Of a stretch of DNA of 64,000 nucleotides, positions 24,801 through 34,615 are shown piece after piece. The stretch's first letter is position 1. Each line of letters begins with the position of its first letter. Source of the DNA: Bimuria novae-zelandiae CBS 107.79 (taxonomy: Eukaryota > Ascomycota > Dothideomycetes > Pleosporales > Didymosphaeriaceae); assembly GCA_010015655.1 (NCBI GenBank), contig ML976677.1:332031-396030 (forward strand), in the 5' to 3' direction. Made by a program: the position numbers and the translations under genes. Under the pieces are notes generated by a model. That model had not been told where the DNA came from. It made no database searches and saw only the letters and a list, made by a program, of their open reading frames with translations.

Positions 24801-27800
24801 TATAATTATATACTTAAAGAGGTTATATCGCGTACGGAAAGCTATTTTCTACTTAGAACCCTTTATAATTTAAATCCTATAAAATCTATCTTAGACGTTA
24901 AATTTCGTAAACCACTTAGCTCCTTAGAGTTAATCTATAAGCTCTATTATTATTAATAATAAGTAGTGGTTTTTTAAGAGTTATAGCGTTTAATTATTTA
25001 TAATCTATACAGAGTCGCAGCCTGCTGTCTTTTTATAAATAAAGAGTATAGGGAAGACCGTAGGACTCTAACTAGACTACTATTTCCCTAATTACAGGTT
25101 CTTCTATATTAGCTCTTTTAATTCTTTTTCCTATTTATAGATAAGGGGCCTTAGGCGCTTTAGCTATAGTTTAGCTTTTTCTACTAGTAGTATCTCGTAA
25201 TCCTACTCCCTATATTTAGGTAGGATAGTCTTGTTATGCTCCTTAAATAAGTCTATAAATTCCTTATATTCTTTTAGTAGACCTAGGTTATCTAGGACTA
25301 TTTTAGCTTTTTTAACCTATATATAGTGCACCTATCCTAGGTATTATTTTAAAATCCTGTCTATCTTGCAAACTAATATTTCTTATATCGTAGATAGTTA
25401 GTTCTCCTTTTTTATCTAAGGTTCCTAGAAAGTTTCCCTTTACTAGGGCTTGTCTTAAGTCGTTCTTAGCGTATTTTAGGGTAGGATTATTCTCTTACGC
25501 TAATCTATTTCTATATAATACTACTTTAGCTATTTATATCTAATAATAGCTTTAATGTCTCCTATTTTTATAATAGTGAAAATATGTTAGCTCTTTAGAC
25601 CTTCTATATTAACTTATACTAGCGCCGTCTTAAGGCGTAGCTAACCTTTGCTATATTCTTATAATTAGGTACTATTTATAAGTCCTATCTATAGTAGTAT
25701 CCTTTTATTATAATATAGCATATTATATTTCTTAACTACTTATAGGGCGATTAAACACGCGTCTGCCCCTAGATTAATAAGTACTATAATATAATACCCG
25801 TGCATCGTAATATCCTTAATTAAGCGTTTCTTAACTTAGCGAGTATTTACTTAATAAGCTATAATAATTACACTATTACTAGTATAGCCTGTTACTTAGT
25901 AATAATCTAGTTTTTTAAATTCTCTAACTAGCTCTTTATAACCTCTTAGATCTAATTCTTAACCTATGCTAATTTTAAGATTTCCTAAATCTTATACTAT
26001 TTATATTACTATTAATATAATGCATGGGTCTCTCTAATCCTATTAGATTTATACACTCTTAGTATCCCATGTTAAGGGCAATTTAGAGTAAGGTATTCGT
26101 TCTATACTAATGCATTATATCTTAGATAGCTATTAGAGAAAGCTACCTCTTTCTGTAGGTTTAGGTATATAAAGCACTATAGGCAACGCTAGTTCTATAA
26201 AATTAATATATAATTCTTATCTTTTTCTCGCTGCGTGTTTCCTATCGTCGTGTTAAGGTCTTAAGGGTTTAGACCTTAGGGGAACTAGCCTGTCTTAAAC
26301 TTCTACTATTAGTAAAGCTCGTAGTTATTATTAAAGTATTAGTACTATTTATTTTACTTATAGTACTTAGTCTAGTATATAGGGAAGTGCTTATAGTAGT
26401 TATTAGGTATATTATATTAACTCTTTTTTAGTTAATAATAGTCTAAGATTTCTAGAAAATAAATAGTCTTAACTTAAGTTTTAAAGTACTATTAATATCC
26501 CTTGCGCGTATATTACCACTATTTAGCACGTTTATATTATTCTAGTATCGTAACCTGGCGTAGATAATGTTCTAAGAGGCCTTATAACTTCTTAGCAAGC
26601 TAGTAGACATCCCACGCGTGTAGTCCTTAAATAACCACTTTTATCTTATATTAGGGTAGATAGTATAGCTTACTACTATACATCTAATAGATATTATTTA
26701 CTAAACAACTAAAGATATTATATTTCTATAGGACCTTTTGCTCCTCTACCTACTTAGCTAGTAGATTAAGGATATCCTATGTAAGGTCCGTTTCCTCGTC
26801 TCCTACTAGGGTGAGGGTGGCCATTACCACGTGTAAGAGGCTAGTTATACTAACCTTAGTCTCCGTTTTTAGGTAGTCCTGTGCGAAATAGCCCTATTTC
26901 TCTATATTAGAGGTAGGCTTTATTCTTAAATTTTTACTTTCGCTCTTCTTACAAGATACCGTCCTTGCCCTAGTAGCTTTTTTTTAGCTTATATAGCTAC
27001 TTTCCTTTGCCATTTTTCTTTTTATACTACTAGGCTTTATTAGTTATAATAACGTCTCTATCTCTATCCTATCCTATAAATTAAATACTAGTTTCCTTTT
27101 TAGAAAGTAGTTAAGTGCCGTGCTATTTTTCCAGCTTCCGTTTATATAAGTAATTATCTACTTTAATAGCATTATTTATAAGTTTTTTTAAATTATTTAT
27201 TTTTTCTTAGTAGACTAGTTTATTCTTAAATATTTCCTTTAGCCTATTATAGTAGGCGATTATAAGTAGAGCTTCTCCCTATCTATTAAGCTCTACTATA
27301 ATCTACTTAAACTTTAAAGTATAAAGTACTACTAATTTTTCTTAGCGTAGGCGTTAGAGGCGTATTTTAGCCTAATACTTTTTATTAATTATGCTAAATA
27401 TTTTTTATAGCTTTATAAAAAGTCTCTTAGTCTTTAAAGACGTTTTTAGTAGCGTCTAACTTATATCCCTTAAGCTTACTATTTTTAAGGAAATTATTAA
27501 TTATTAGTCTTACTTACGTAGCTACCTTATCTTATATATTTATGTAGGTAACTAGGATCTTATCTTATTCTATTTTAAATTTTTTTAAATTATAATAGAT
27601 AAATAGTTTTATCTATGTCAGAAATGTTCCCCGGTGGCTCTTACTAGTATAGGATTTAGGCTTAAGAATCTTTAGTTAATACTTTATATCTTTTTACTTA
27701 CTTAATTTTTCGCTTATCTTGTTAATAATTTCTTAAAGCTAGGCTATCTAAGCTACTTACTTAATAACTAGTTTTTCTAGCGTCTTTTCCTTATGCGCTG

Positions 27801-27852
27801 GAACTAAGGTTGTTAAACTAGGTCTAGCTATTATACTATAAGGTAATTAAAG
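21808..27852 (-). pseudogene. Gypsy gag-pol remnant
   Basis: Internal region on the minus strand: gag and protease roughly 27800-25700, RT/RNase H roughly 25500-23900, integrase roughly 23800-22700. Support comes from the RT box at 24690-24713, the RT text LEEHRKHV just after it, and integrase text NKPKRYKPYSLL and ITIDFI around 23400-23520. Both catalytic RT aspartates are Asn, which needs only G-to-A changes. Domain limits are estimates because no frame is open across them. Confidence 0.8.
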
Positions 27853-28296
27853 TATTATAGGGCGCTCTTGCTTATTCTAATCTAGGCTAGGGTAGTAAGG
27901 TAATAAGGCGTCTTATAAATTATTTAATAATATAAGTTAATGCGACACTTAGCGCGTGCTAAATAATTTAATTTTATAATAAATAAAATAACTATTAGTC
28001 TATATAGGAGAACGTACTCGCATAAAAGATATATAAGTTAACTACAAGGAGTATAGAAAGGAAATCATCCTGTACATATACCCTCCTTGTCCTATAGAGT
28101 CCCATGGTATCCCATATCCTATCTCCGTGGGATCCCATGGGATATCCTGGGACGTTACGTGACCGGGGTCACGTGGTCCTATAATGTCCTAGGGTCTTGG
28201 CGTCTGAGATAGCCTGGGACGTTACGTAAGCCTAAGGTGGGGCCTGGTTGTTGTTATAAGGCCCGTCGTCCCACCTTCGACTTCTGGATCGTAACA
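27853..28296 (-). repeat. 5' LTR of Gypsy element
   Basis: The better kept copy over its right half. It carries a perfect 12-bp palindrome ATCCCATGGGAT (28132-28143) and an 8-bp-arm inverted repeat ACGTGACC-GG-GGTCACGT (28157-28174). Its terminal TG has become TA, while the CA end is kept. Confidence 0.92.
28157..28174. promoter_or_regulatory. Palindrome in Gypsy LTR, possible regulator or hairpin site
   Basis: ACGTGACC-GG-GGTCACGT is a perfect inverted repeat with 8-bp arms. It is also present in the other LTR (21668-21685), where only the 2-bp spacer differs (AG). Each arm contains CACGT/ACGTG, the core of bHLH and bZIP sites. Function is inferred only. Confidence 0.4.
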
Positions 28297-28440
28297 TAAA
28301 GATTTAACGCCAGAGCAAGCTGACTAGGCTTGTTAAGTAATAAATAAATACTTAGTAATGTAATTACTATTTAAATTATTATATAAATAGCATTTTACAA
28401 CATTTTATTTATTGAACCTGTTTGTTTATTGAGCTAGTAG

Positions 28441-28459
28441 GGCCGTGCGGAGCACGGCC
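28441..28459. repeat. Perfect GC-rich inverted repeat (hairpin)
   Basis: GGCCGTGC-GGA-GCACGGCC, 8-bp arms around a 3-nt loop, between the Gypsy and pogo-like elements. It stands out in AT-rich surroundings. I could not link it to a named element. Confidence 0.5.
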
Positions 28460-28518
28460 TTTCTCGGAGAGAAACTACGCAGCAGCCACTAGGGGCCGAG
28501 TACTGGTGGGACACGTTA

Positions 28519-28550
28519 ACGTGTTTAATCACTCATCCGCCAAAATCAGT
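28519..28550 (+). repeat. Left TIR of pogo/Fot1-like element
   Basis: 32-bp inverted repeat, partner at 30320-30351, one transition between them. Just inside, a second block CATCCGCC (28551-28558) repeats part of the TIR, which could be an extra transposase site. Confidence 0.88.
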
Positions 28551-28619
28551 CATCCGCCAGCCCCACCAAAATCAACGCGTCTCTATCCACCAACATGCTT
28601 CTACCACCACCACAACAGC

Positions 28620-30240
28620 TTTAATTAGGTTAAAAAGAAGGTAGATTAGCTCTAGCTACCTCTATTCTTTAAAAATATAAATATCTATCTATTTATCGCG
28701 TCTTAGTCTTATATAGCGCGCCTTAATTAACGCTTTATAATTACCTTGCTAGCGCCCTCCCTTAAGCTACTACTAATATAAAGAAATATAAGCTATCGCC
28801 TATTAAAAAGTATTCTCTTATTTACTAGATCCTAAATCTTAACTAACATAATTTCCTGCCCTATATAATTAATATATATTAAATAGTAAACGTTTTATTT
28901 TAAGCTTATAGCTAAGATCCTCTTCTTACGCTAGTAGACAAGTGCTAGGTATTACGCTAAATTAAAAACTAAATAAGCTCTAGATAAAGTAAGATAAGAA
29001 GCTACACTCCTAGCACGCTCTTTATTAAAATTTAGTTAAGTTTAACACTTAGTTTAAGCTAGTAGATAACACGCGTTAGACGTATAAAATACTAAATTAA
29101 AATACTTATAACTTTAATAAGATAGGCTTTATAATAGGAATTACTACTACTACGTCTAAAGTTATTATAAGCTCTATAATAGTTAGTTAAGCTATTACTA
29201 TTTAGCTAGGTAATTATAACTAAGTTATAATAATTAAGTGTATTAACGCGTCTAGCTAAGTGCTTTTACTATTTATTATTATGCTAGAAAAGCTATACTA
29301 AGCTAGCTAGTATTACGCTATCCCTAATAACTAGATACTTATAGTAAGTAATAATAGCTAGAATACTAATAAGCTTAGTCTAGCCTAGATTAAATACTTT
29401 AATAGTTAAACTATATTACGTATAGTAGGAGTGTATTGCCTACTTATACTAAATAGCTATAGTAGCTATATAACGCCTAAGTTTAATTAATACTATATAA
29501 AATATAAGATTATTAGTCTTTATATACTAGCTTATAGCTCCTATTTACTTTAGCTTTTAGATATTAGCTACTTTACGCCTCTTAAGTAAGCTTATAAACG
29601 TAAGGTGTCTAAGCTTACGCGTAGTTATATCTTTCACGTTAATAAGTAAGATATTTTTACTATTTATATATATATCAGGCCTATGCTATATATAAAGCAG
29701 ATAATTAAAAGTAACTTTAAAGTAGTAGGCTTAATTCTATACTATTCTTATTGCGTTTTATTATAGCTTACTATTATTATCTAAACGCCGTCTCTACCAG
29801 CGCAAGAAGCTAAGGGACGCTAGGCTATAAAAATACTATATATAACTACTTAGCTCTAGTAGTAGGCTTAACTAATCTATAACTACCTTAGTTATTAATT
29901 ATAAAGCCTTACTAGCCAGGCAATTGCTTAGCTTATTAAAGGATATAAGATAGCTATGCATTCTGCAACGATGCTTATAGTAGAGAATACTAAGCTACGT
30001 TAGGCCAACCACTGTCGAGAGCAGAAGAAGCGACAGCGACGGTAGTATATTGCTACAGGAGGGGCGCTCACAGGCTAAGAAGGTCGTTTGCTAGCTGCAG
30101 AGGCAGATAGGATAGAGTAGGTAGATGTCCAAGCCAAGGCTTCTTAGAGCTCTTAATAAGCACTACTAATCTGCTTAAAGTGCCACGTGCAAGGCCATAA
30201 TAGGACTTAATATAAAAGTAATTAGAAATCTTTTATATAT
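28620..30240 (+). pseudogene. pogo/Fot1 transposase with C-terminal CCHC knuckle, decayed
   Basis: The plus-strand DDE region near 29100-29160 reads NFNKIGFIIGITTTTSKVI, the equivalent of the family motif with DE-x-G-F-x-x-G; both acidic positions are altered (Asp to Asn, Glu to Lys). Near 30000-30110 the tail reads ANHCREQKKRQRR, followed by ATGGALTG and EGRLLAAE, typical of the basic C-terminal tail of Fot1-type proteins. At about 30170-30210 the text ICLKCHVQGHNRT forms a CCHC-type zinc knuckle, a known extra in this family. Stops throughout show it is dead. Confidence 0.75.
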
Positions 30241-30319
30241 ATATTTATATAGGTTTAATTTAGTAGTTATTAAGCTTGCTGTCAAGAAAGCGCACGCGTT
30301 TTAGTAGGGCTAGTAGATA

Positions 30320-30351
30320 ACTAATTTTGGCGGATGAGTGATTAAACACGT
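30320..30351 (-). repeat. Right TIR of pogo/Fot1-like element
   Basis: Inverse of 28519-28550, followed by the TA duplication at 30352-30353. Confidence 0.88.
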
Positions 30352-30479
30352 TAGCTAATATATTTATAGAATATAATTATAATACACGTCTGCTTATACC
30401 TTATTATAGGTCTATAGAGCCTATATTAACAAGCTCTAGTAACAGCTGGAAGTCCCTAGGCTCGAGAGCTATAAGTTAC

Positions 30480-31022
30480 TCCACACCTTCCCTTGTGTTG
30501 CAGGGAGGGCAGTCTGGTCTTAAAGGCCGGTAGCGGAATTTTCGGACTACACGTGGGCAGTGTACAATGTGGTCAGGCGCCAGGTCTGCTCCACATGGGC
30601 ACTCCGTGTCGGCGTCTTCGTGCTTGAACTTCTTATGATACCACGCGAAGTGTCTATGGCGAGTCCTTATAGATAGTAGTTTCGCAAGCGTCGGTCGCTG
30701 GAGGTGAGCTCCTTAGGCTGTGTCGATGGGCGATATGTGAGACCCCATTGCAGGTACCATGCAGTCAATTTAGGCGTACGTGAACGCCACGCCACCAGGA
30801 TAATTCAGCGCTTCTCATGTGGGAGCGGGCTTCGGACAAGAGACTAGAGACCGTAGGCTCGGCCGCCATCCCCCATGGGGGTCGAGGATTCTTCGCCGCG
30901 TCGTCGGCTAGTTGGTCTGCCTTCTCGTTGCCTTCTATCTCGCAGTGACCGGGCGACCACCGGACCGCGATTCTGCTCAAGTATCGAAAAGCAGTGTGAG
31001 TTATAGAAACTCTTTCTGCCAA
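30480..31022 (-). pseudogene. LINE (non-LTR retrotransposon) RNase H and C-terminal tail
   Basis: The 3' end of a LINE on the minus strand. The 31022-30765 block reads IAVRWSPGHCEIEGNEKADQ, the RNase H core with the conserved W-x-P-G-H and G-N-E-x-A-D motifs, then LADDAAKNPRPP. After a stop or frame change, 30700-30490 gives HFAWYHKKFKHEDADTECPC and DHIVHCPRVVRKF, the cysteine-rich C-x-C...H...C motif found after RNase H in fungal LINEs. The remainder upstream is missing. Its base composition is nearly normal, so it has suffered less decay than its neighbours. Confidence 0.82.
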
Positions 31023-31415
31023 TAAACTACAATCACCTTATACCTAAAAGCAACGTGCGCAATTTAATTGAACTTACTAGTCAGATATGCTCTCATGACG
31101 GTCTTAAAGAAGCCTTCTCGTCACGTGACAATATATGCTCAAGAGCTCTCGTAGGGCTTAAAAAACTAACAGAAGACATAACTGGCGATAAATAAAAGTA
31201 AACTCGTCTCTACTCCCTGACTTTTCATAATGCTTTTCAATTCCGAGCTTGTTCGGACTTCTCGTACGATGAGGGACGGGCTTGCTGCACGCTCGGACCA
31301 GATAAGCCGCATCCCCCGAAAGTCCGAGCCGACACTCTTCCAGCTCCATCTCCACCACCCTTCTCCGCCTTGTCCGACAATAATTTGCAGCGGAAGGTGG
31401 CCACCCGATACTGTC
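31023..31415. promoter_or_regulatory. Boundary and upstream region of the Zn2Cys6 gene
   Basis: Base composition changes here from AT-rich repeat DNA to gene DNA. The frame of the Zn2Cys6 gene is open back to 31230, so a longer start (31230 or 31269) cannot be excluded. No clear TATA box was seen. Confidence 0.4.
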
Positions 31416-34080
31416 ATGTCGACCAGGAGCGCCGAGTCGCGTGATAACTCGCCAGAACACGATGGCGACGCAACGGAAAAGCGCGCCAGCAAAAAGCGCA
31501 AAGTGCTATCGTGCTATGCGTGCAGGAGTCGGAAGATGAAGTGTGATCGCGTTTGTACGTGACCTGCCAGCGTAATCATACTGCTATACTTGCTCTGGAT
31601 TGGATGACCTGAGATTTCCTTGCTGACCGGTGGACTCGTGTTCAGACCCCGTCTGCGGTCGCTGCCAGAAGTCGGGGAGGGCGGACCAGTGTACCTACGA
31701 CCCGCGGCTGCTAGATGACCTTCCAGTCAATGGAGACGGTCATGTGGAGCAACAGAGCGTTTTACAACACGATACCGCGCCCGTGGGGGTTGGTTCTTCG
31801 GATAGCCTGAACTGGAAGATAAGAGGTAAGCACACCTGCGAGGCCGAAGACGATTAAGCAGTATTGATCACTTCTATAGCGCAAGAGAGGAGGCTCGAAG
31901 CCCTGGAGAACAAGCTAGCTACTCAAAGCGGTGCAGGCACCCATTCCCATGAGTTGCTACCTTCGCATTACAACGATTCCGAAGAGACCGAACCTCGCAT
32001 TCACGAAGAAATGATGTTTCGGGGCAAGGCGTTCAAAACTCAGTTTTACGGCTCGACTTGTTCGCTAAGCGCGCTAGCTCAGGCAGGTGCCCTCCTACCA
32101 TAGTCGTGCCTAGGCAAGCAGCTAACTTCATTTTAGTTTTCCGAGCTTCAAGCCTTTACCAGAGAGTCCGTAATCTCGTCTAGTAATATGGGGCATGTTC
32201 GCGATGACTTCATGGCCTTCAGAGTCCGTAGGAAAGTGATGATGAAAGAGAAGAACGCACGACGACGCGGCTACGACGAAGAGATTTTTATGCAGTTGCC
32301 ACAGAAGTCGCTACTCGATGCTAATATCGCCCTATATTTCCAGACATGCGAGACGACTTACCGAATTCTACATGAACCGAGCTTTTGGAGAGATTATCAA
32401 GCCTTTTGGGAACGCCAATCTAACGACGAATCCCAAACACCCTTTGCCGCAGTCCTCCTGTATATTCTTGCCATCGGGAAGTGTCTGCAGCCGAATGATG
32501 GAAACATATTTGTCGGCGATAGCTCATTCGACCGCGATACAGCCTTGGACTACATCGAGACGTGCGACATGTGGTTGCAGCGGCAATCTCGGAAACAGAC
32601 CACGCTCGTGTTCTTCCAGCTTCAATGCTTGTCTCTCCTAGCCAAGAGGATCAACTGCTTGAAGCTGAAACAAGACTGGACCAATTCGGGGGATGTCATT
32701 CGACTGGCTATTGCAGCAGGCTTGCATCGAAACCCGTCGCTACTGTCGAGAGGCCGAATAACCGAATTCGAGAAGGAGATGAGGAGAAGGATATGGGTGA
32801 TTATCGTGGAGCTGGAGTTACAAGGATCGATTGATTGTGGCTTGCCGTCCTCAGTCTGCGGTCTATACTTCGATGTTCAGCCTCCGTCCAATCTCCCCGA
32901 TGAAGCCTTCGCGGCAGACACGACCCAGATTCCAGCGGGACGTCCGATTGAGCATTTTACGTCGACCTCGTACCTGAACGTGTCGCTGCAATCAATGCCT
33001 CTCCGTCTCCATCTCCTGCAAATACTGAATAACCCCACAACCGACCTGCGCTACTCGGATGTCTTGCACTACGACGCTAAACTGAACGGAGCATTAACAT
33101 CGATACCTCCATGGACCGATACCAGAGCCGAAATCCCTTCTATGTTGCTCAAGTTGCAGATACTCCAGTTCCTGTTGATATTGCACCGACCGTACGCCGC
33201 GTACGCTGTTGTGAACAAGCGGTTCAACTTCTCATTCACAGCTTGCATAGATGCCGCAAGTGCCATTCTGTCGCTGCATGAACAACTCCTTTCCAAGAAC
33301 GTTCTAGCCCTGAACCACCTGCGTAACGATGCTCTACGTGCTGGTATCACGCTGGCTCAGACAACCTACCACAACTGCTTCCATGCATCTCCAGTAGATG
33401 GCAACGTTGTAACTAGCTACAGTGATCAAATACATCCCATGGACGCCGGTGTCGCATACATGCAACAGCGCCTCGAACATGCTCGAGAGCTGAAGATACC
33501 CCAGTTGCCTACGGACAACCTGCTTAGTGCAACACTTTGCACTACCGCCGTGAACCTCCTCGAGAAAGTCCGCCAGCTTTTCGAACACAAGGTCATGCGT
33601 CTCGGTACCGGATACATGGAATACTTTCTTCTCTGCTCCGCGCAAGGCATTATGCCGAACATAAGTCAAGACCGCGGCACGTCGATTTCATCCATTACTA
33701 ATGCCACAGCCGACGACCTAATTTCGCGTGGCCGTAAATCACTTGAGCGCGTCACTTCACTGTGCTTCCGCGTCCTCGCGCTGCAGAAAGAATCCGCTGA
33801 TACCCTCGTCAACACGTTTCGGCAAAACGTAACGATTCCGACGCCTCTCACACCAAACTCGGATTCAAAAGCGTCTACAGGACAGCATACATGTACACAT
33901 GGTACTAGTGGGGGCGAGTTGCCAACGGTTATACCTGGGACTAGCGCGATCGCCAATGCACTCAGCGAAGGTAAGGACTTGGGAGAAGGGGCGTTCGATG
34001 AGCTGCAGGACCTGCAAGTTGATATTTCGGGATGGACCTTCCCGGATTTCTGGAACTTTGATATGGGTGGGACCTTTTAA
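31416..34080 (+). CDS. Zn2Cys6 fungal-specific transcription factor
   Basis: Nuclear DNA-binding regulator, predicted 821 aa in four exons: 31416-31554, 31646-31825, 31880-32082, 32147 corrected to 32137-34080 (exon 4 starts at 32137). Near residue 30 a basic ASKKRKV stretch (probable nuclear signal) precedes the binuclear cluster CYACRSRKMKCDR, then after intron 1 PVCGRC and C (C-x2-C-x6-C-x6-C-x2-C-x8-C). A short coiled coil RRLEALENKLA follows. Exon 4 carries the fungal_TF_MHR domain, including GDVIRLAIAAGLHRNPS and EKEMRRRIWV. Introns 1 and 2 have GT-AG ends (GTACGT, GTAAGC). Intron 3 fits phase only with a GC donor (CAG/GCAGGT). I chose the ATG at 31416 because MSTRSAESRD just precedes the basic region. 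Target genes are not known. It is the first intact gene next to the repeat block. Confidence 0.88.
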
Positions 34081-34615
34081 CCTGACGCTCTTCGGTCAAC
34101 GAAACCGCACTTATCCGGCCGCCATTTTTGTACACTATTTGTTTCAGGCCATGACCATATTGTTTTGCTACCGTATCTACATGTAATTGACCTCCGACGT
34201 CTTCTCTTTTTGAAAGGACCGGGCATGAACCTGCACATATCTGCTCCGTCCAGGAGTAACTGTCGGCTTACAACAACGTCCACCTCAAGCCATTGACGTC
34301 AATTCAATAGAAGCGCATCTTCGTCAACACCCGATCTTCCAGGCTTAGAAGCTTTTCACATAAGCATGACCCTGGCAAAAATATCATTTAGCATTCATGA
34401 TCATCTTGTCTCAACCAATGATCTTGTCTCGCTTAAACACTAACGGCCGCCCTGCGTTTCTAGTGCCGCTTCGTCAGCCGGGTGCGACCCCACTTTTCAG
34501 CCTCTTTATACGAGAACGCCCGCACGCGATTGCCTGGGGACCTTTTCTGGTGTTTCAAACACTCACCATTAGCACCATCCTCATTTCACAACCACATTCA
34601 CTGTAACACGGAGCA
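34081..34615. other. Intergenic region between regulator and DUF3533 gene
   Basis: 535 bp holding the 3' end of the Zn2Cys6 gene and the promoter of the next gene on the same strand. A pyrimidine-rich stretch leads to the ATG at 34616. No other gene is seen. Confidence 0.5.

Larger units (their letters stand above)
21364..28296 (-). mobile_element. Gypsy (Ty3/Metaviridae) LTR retrotransposon, complete but RIP-killed
   Basis: A 6933-bp element with two 444-bp LTRs (21364-21807, 27853-28296) and a perfect target duplication TAAAG (21359-21363, 28297-28301). Beside the left LTR the minus strand has a purine tract of type GAGGAAGGAGGAGGATAA, so the left LTR is the 3' one and genes run right to left. 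On that strand the RT core reads YLNNILVY at 24690-24713 (YLDDILVY expected), followed by RTLEEHRKHV. Integrase near 23300-23560 reads KRYKPYSLL and SSITIDFIIKLLA. RT upstream of integrase is the Gypsy order. Dense stops rule out function. Confidence 0.93.
28519..30351 (+). mobile_element. pogo/Fot1-like DNA transposon, complete with TIRs, decayed
   Basis: An 1833-bp element bounded by 32-bp terminal inverted repeats: 28519-28550 begins ACGTGTTTAATCACTCATCC, and its inverse is at 30320-30351 with one C/T mismatch. TA is duplicated at 28517-28518 and 30352-30353, as expected for Tc1/mariner-pogo insertion. The plus strand carries a ruined transposase gene. Size, TIR length, TA target and protein motifs all agree with pogo/Fot1 elements. 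Confidence 0.9.

Noticed and set aside
28422..28628. 68-codon frame with His/Pro-rich end
   Set aside because: It crosses the left TIR of the pogo-like element, so it is a chance frame.
1..31000. Any CRISPR array or operon
   Set aside because: Repeats here are LTRs, TIRs and microsatellites; no regularly spaced repeat with unique spacers, and the organism is eukaryotic.
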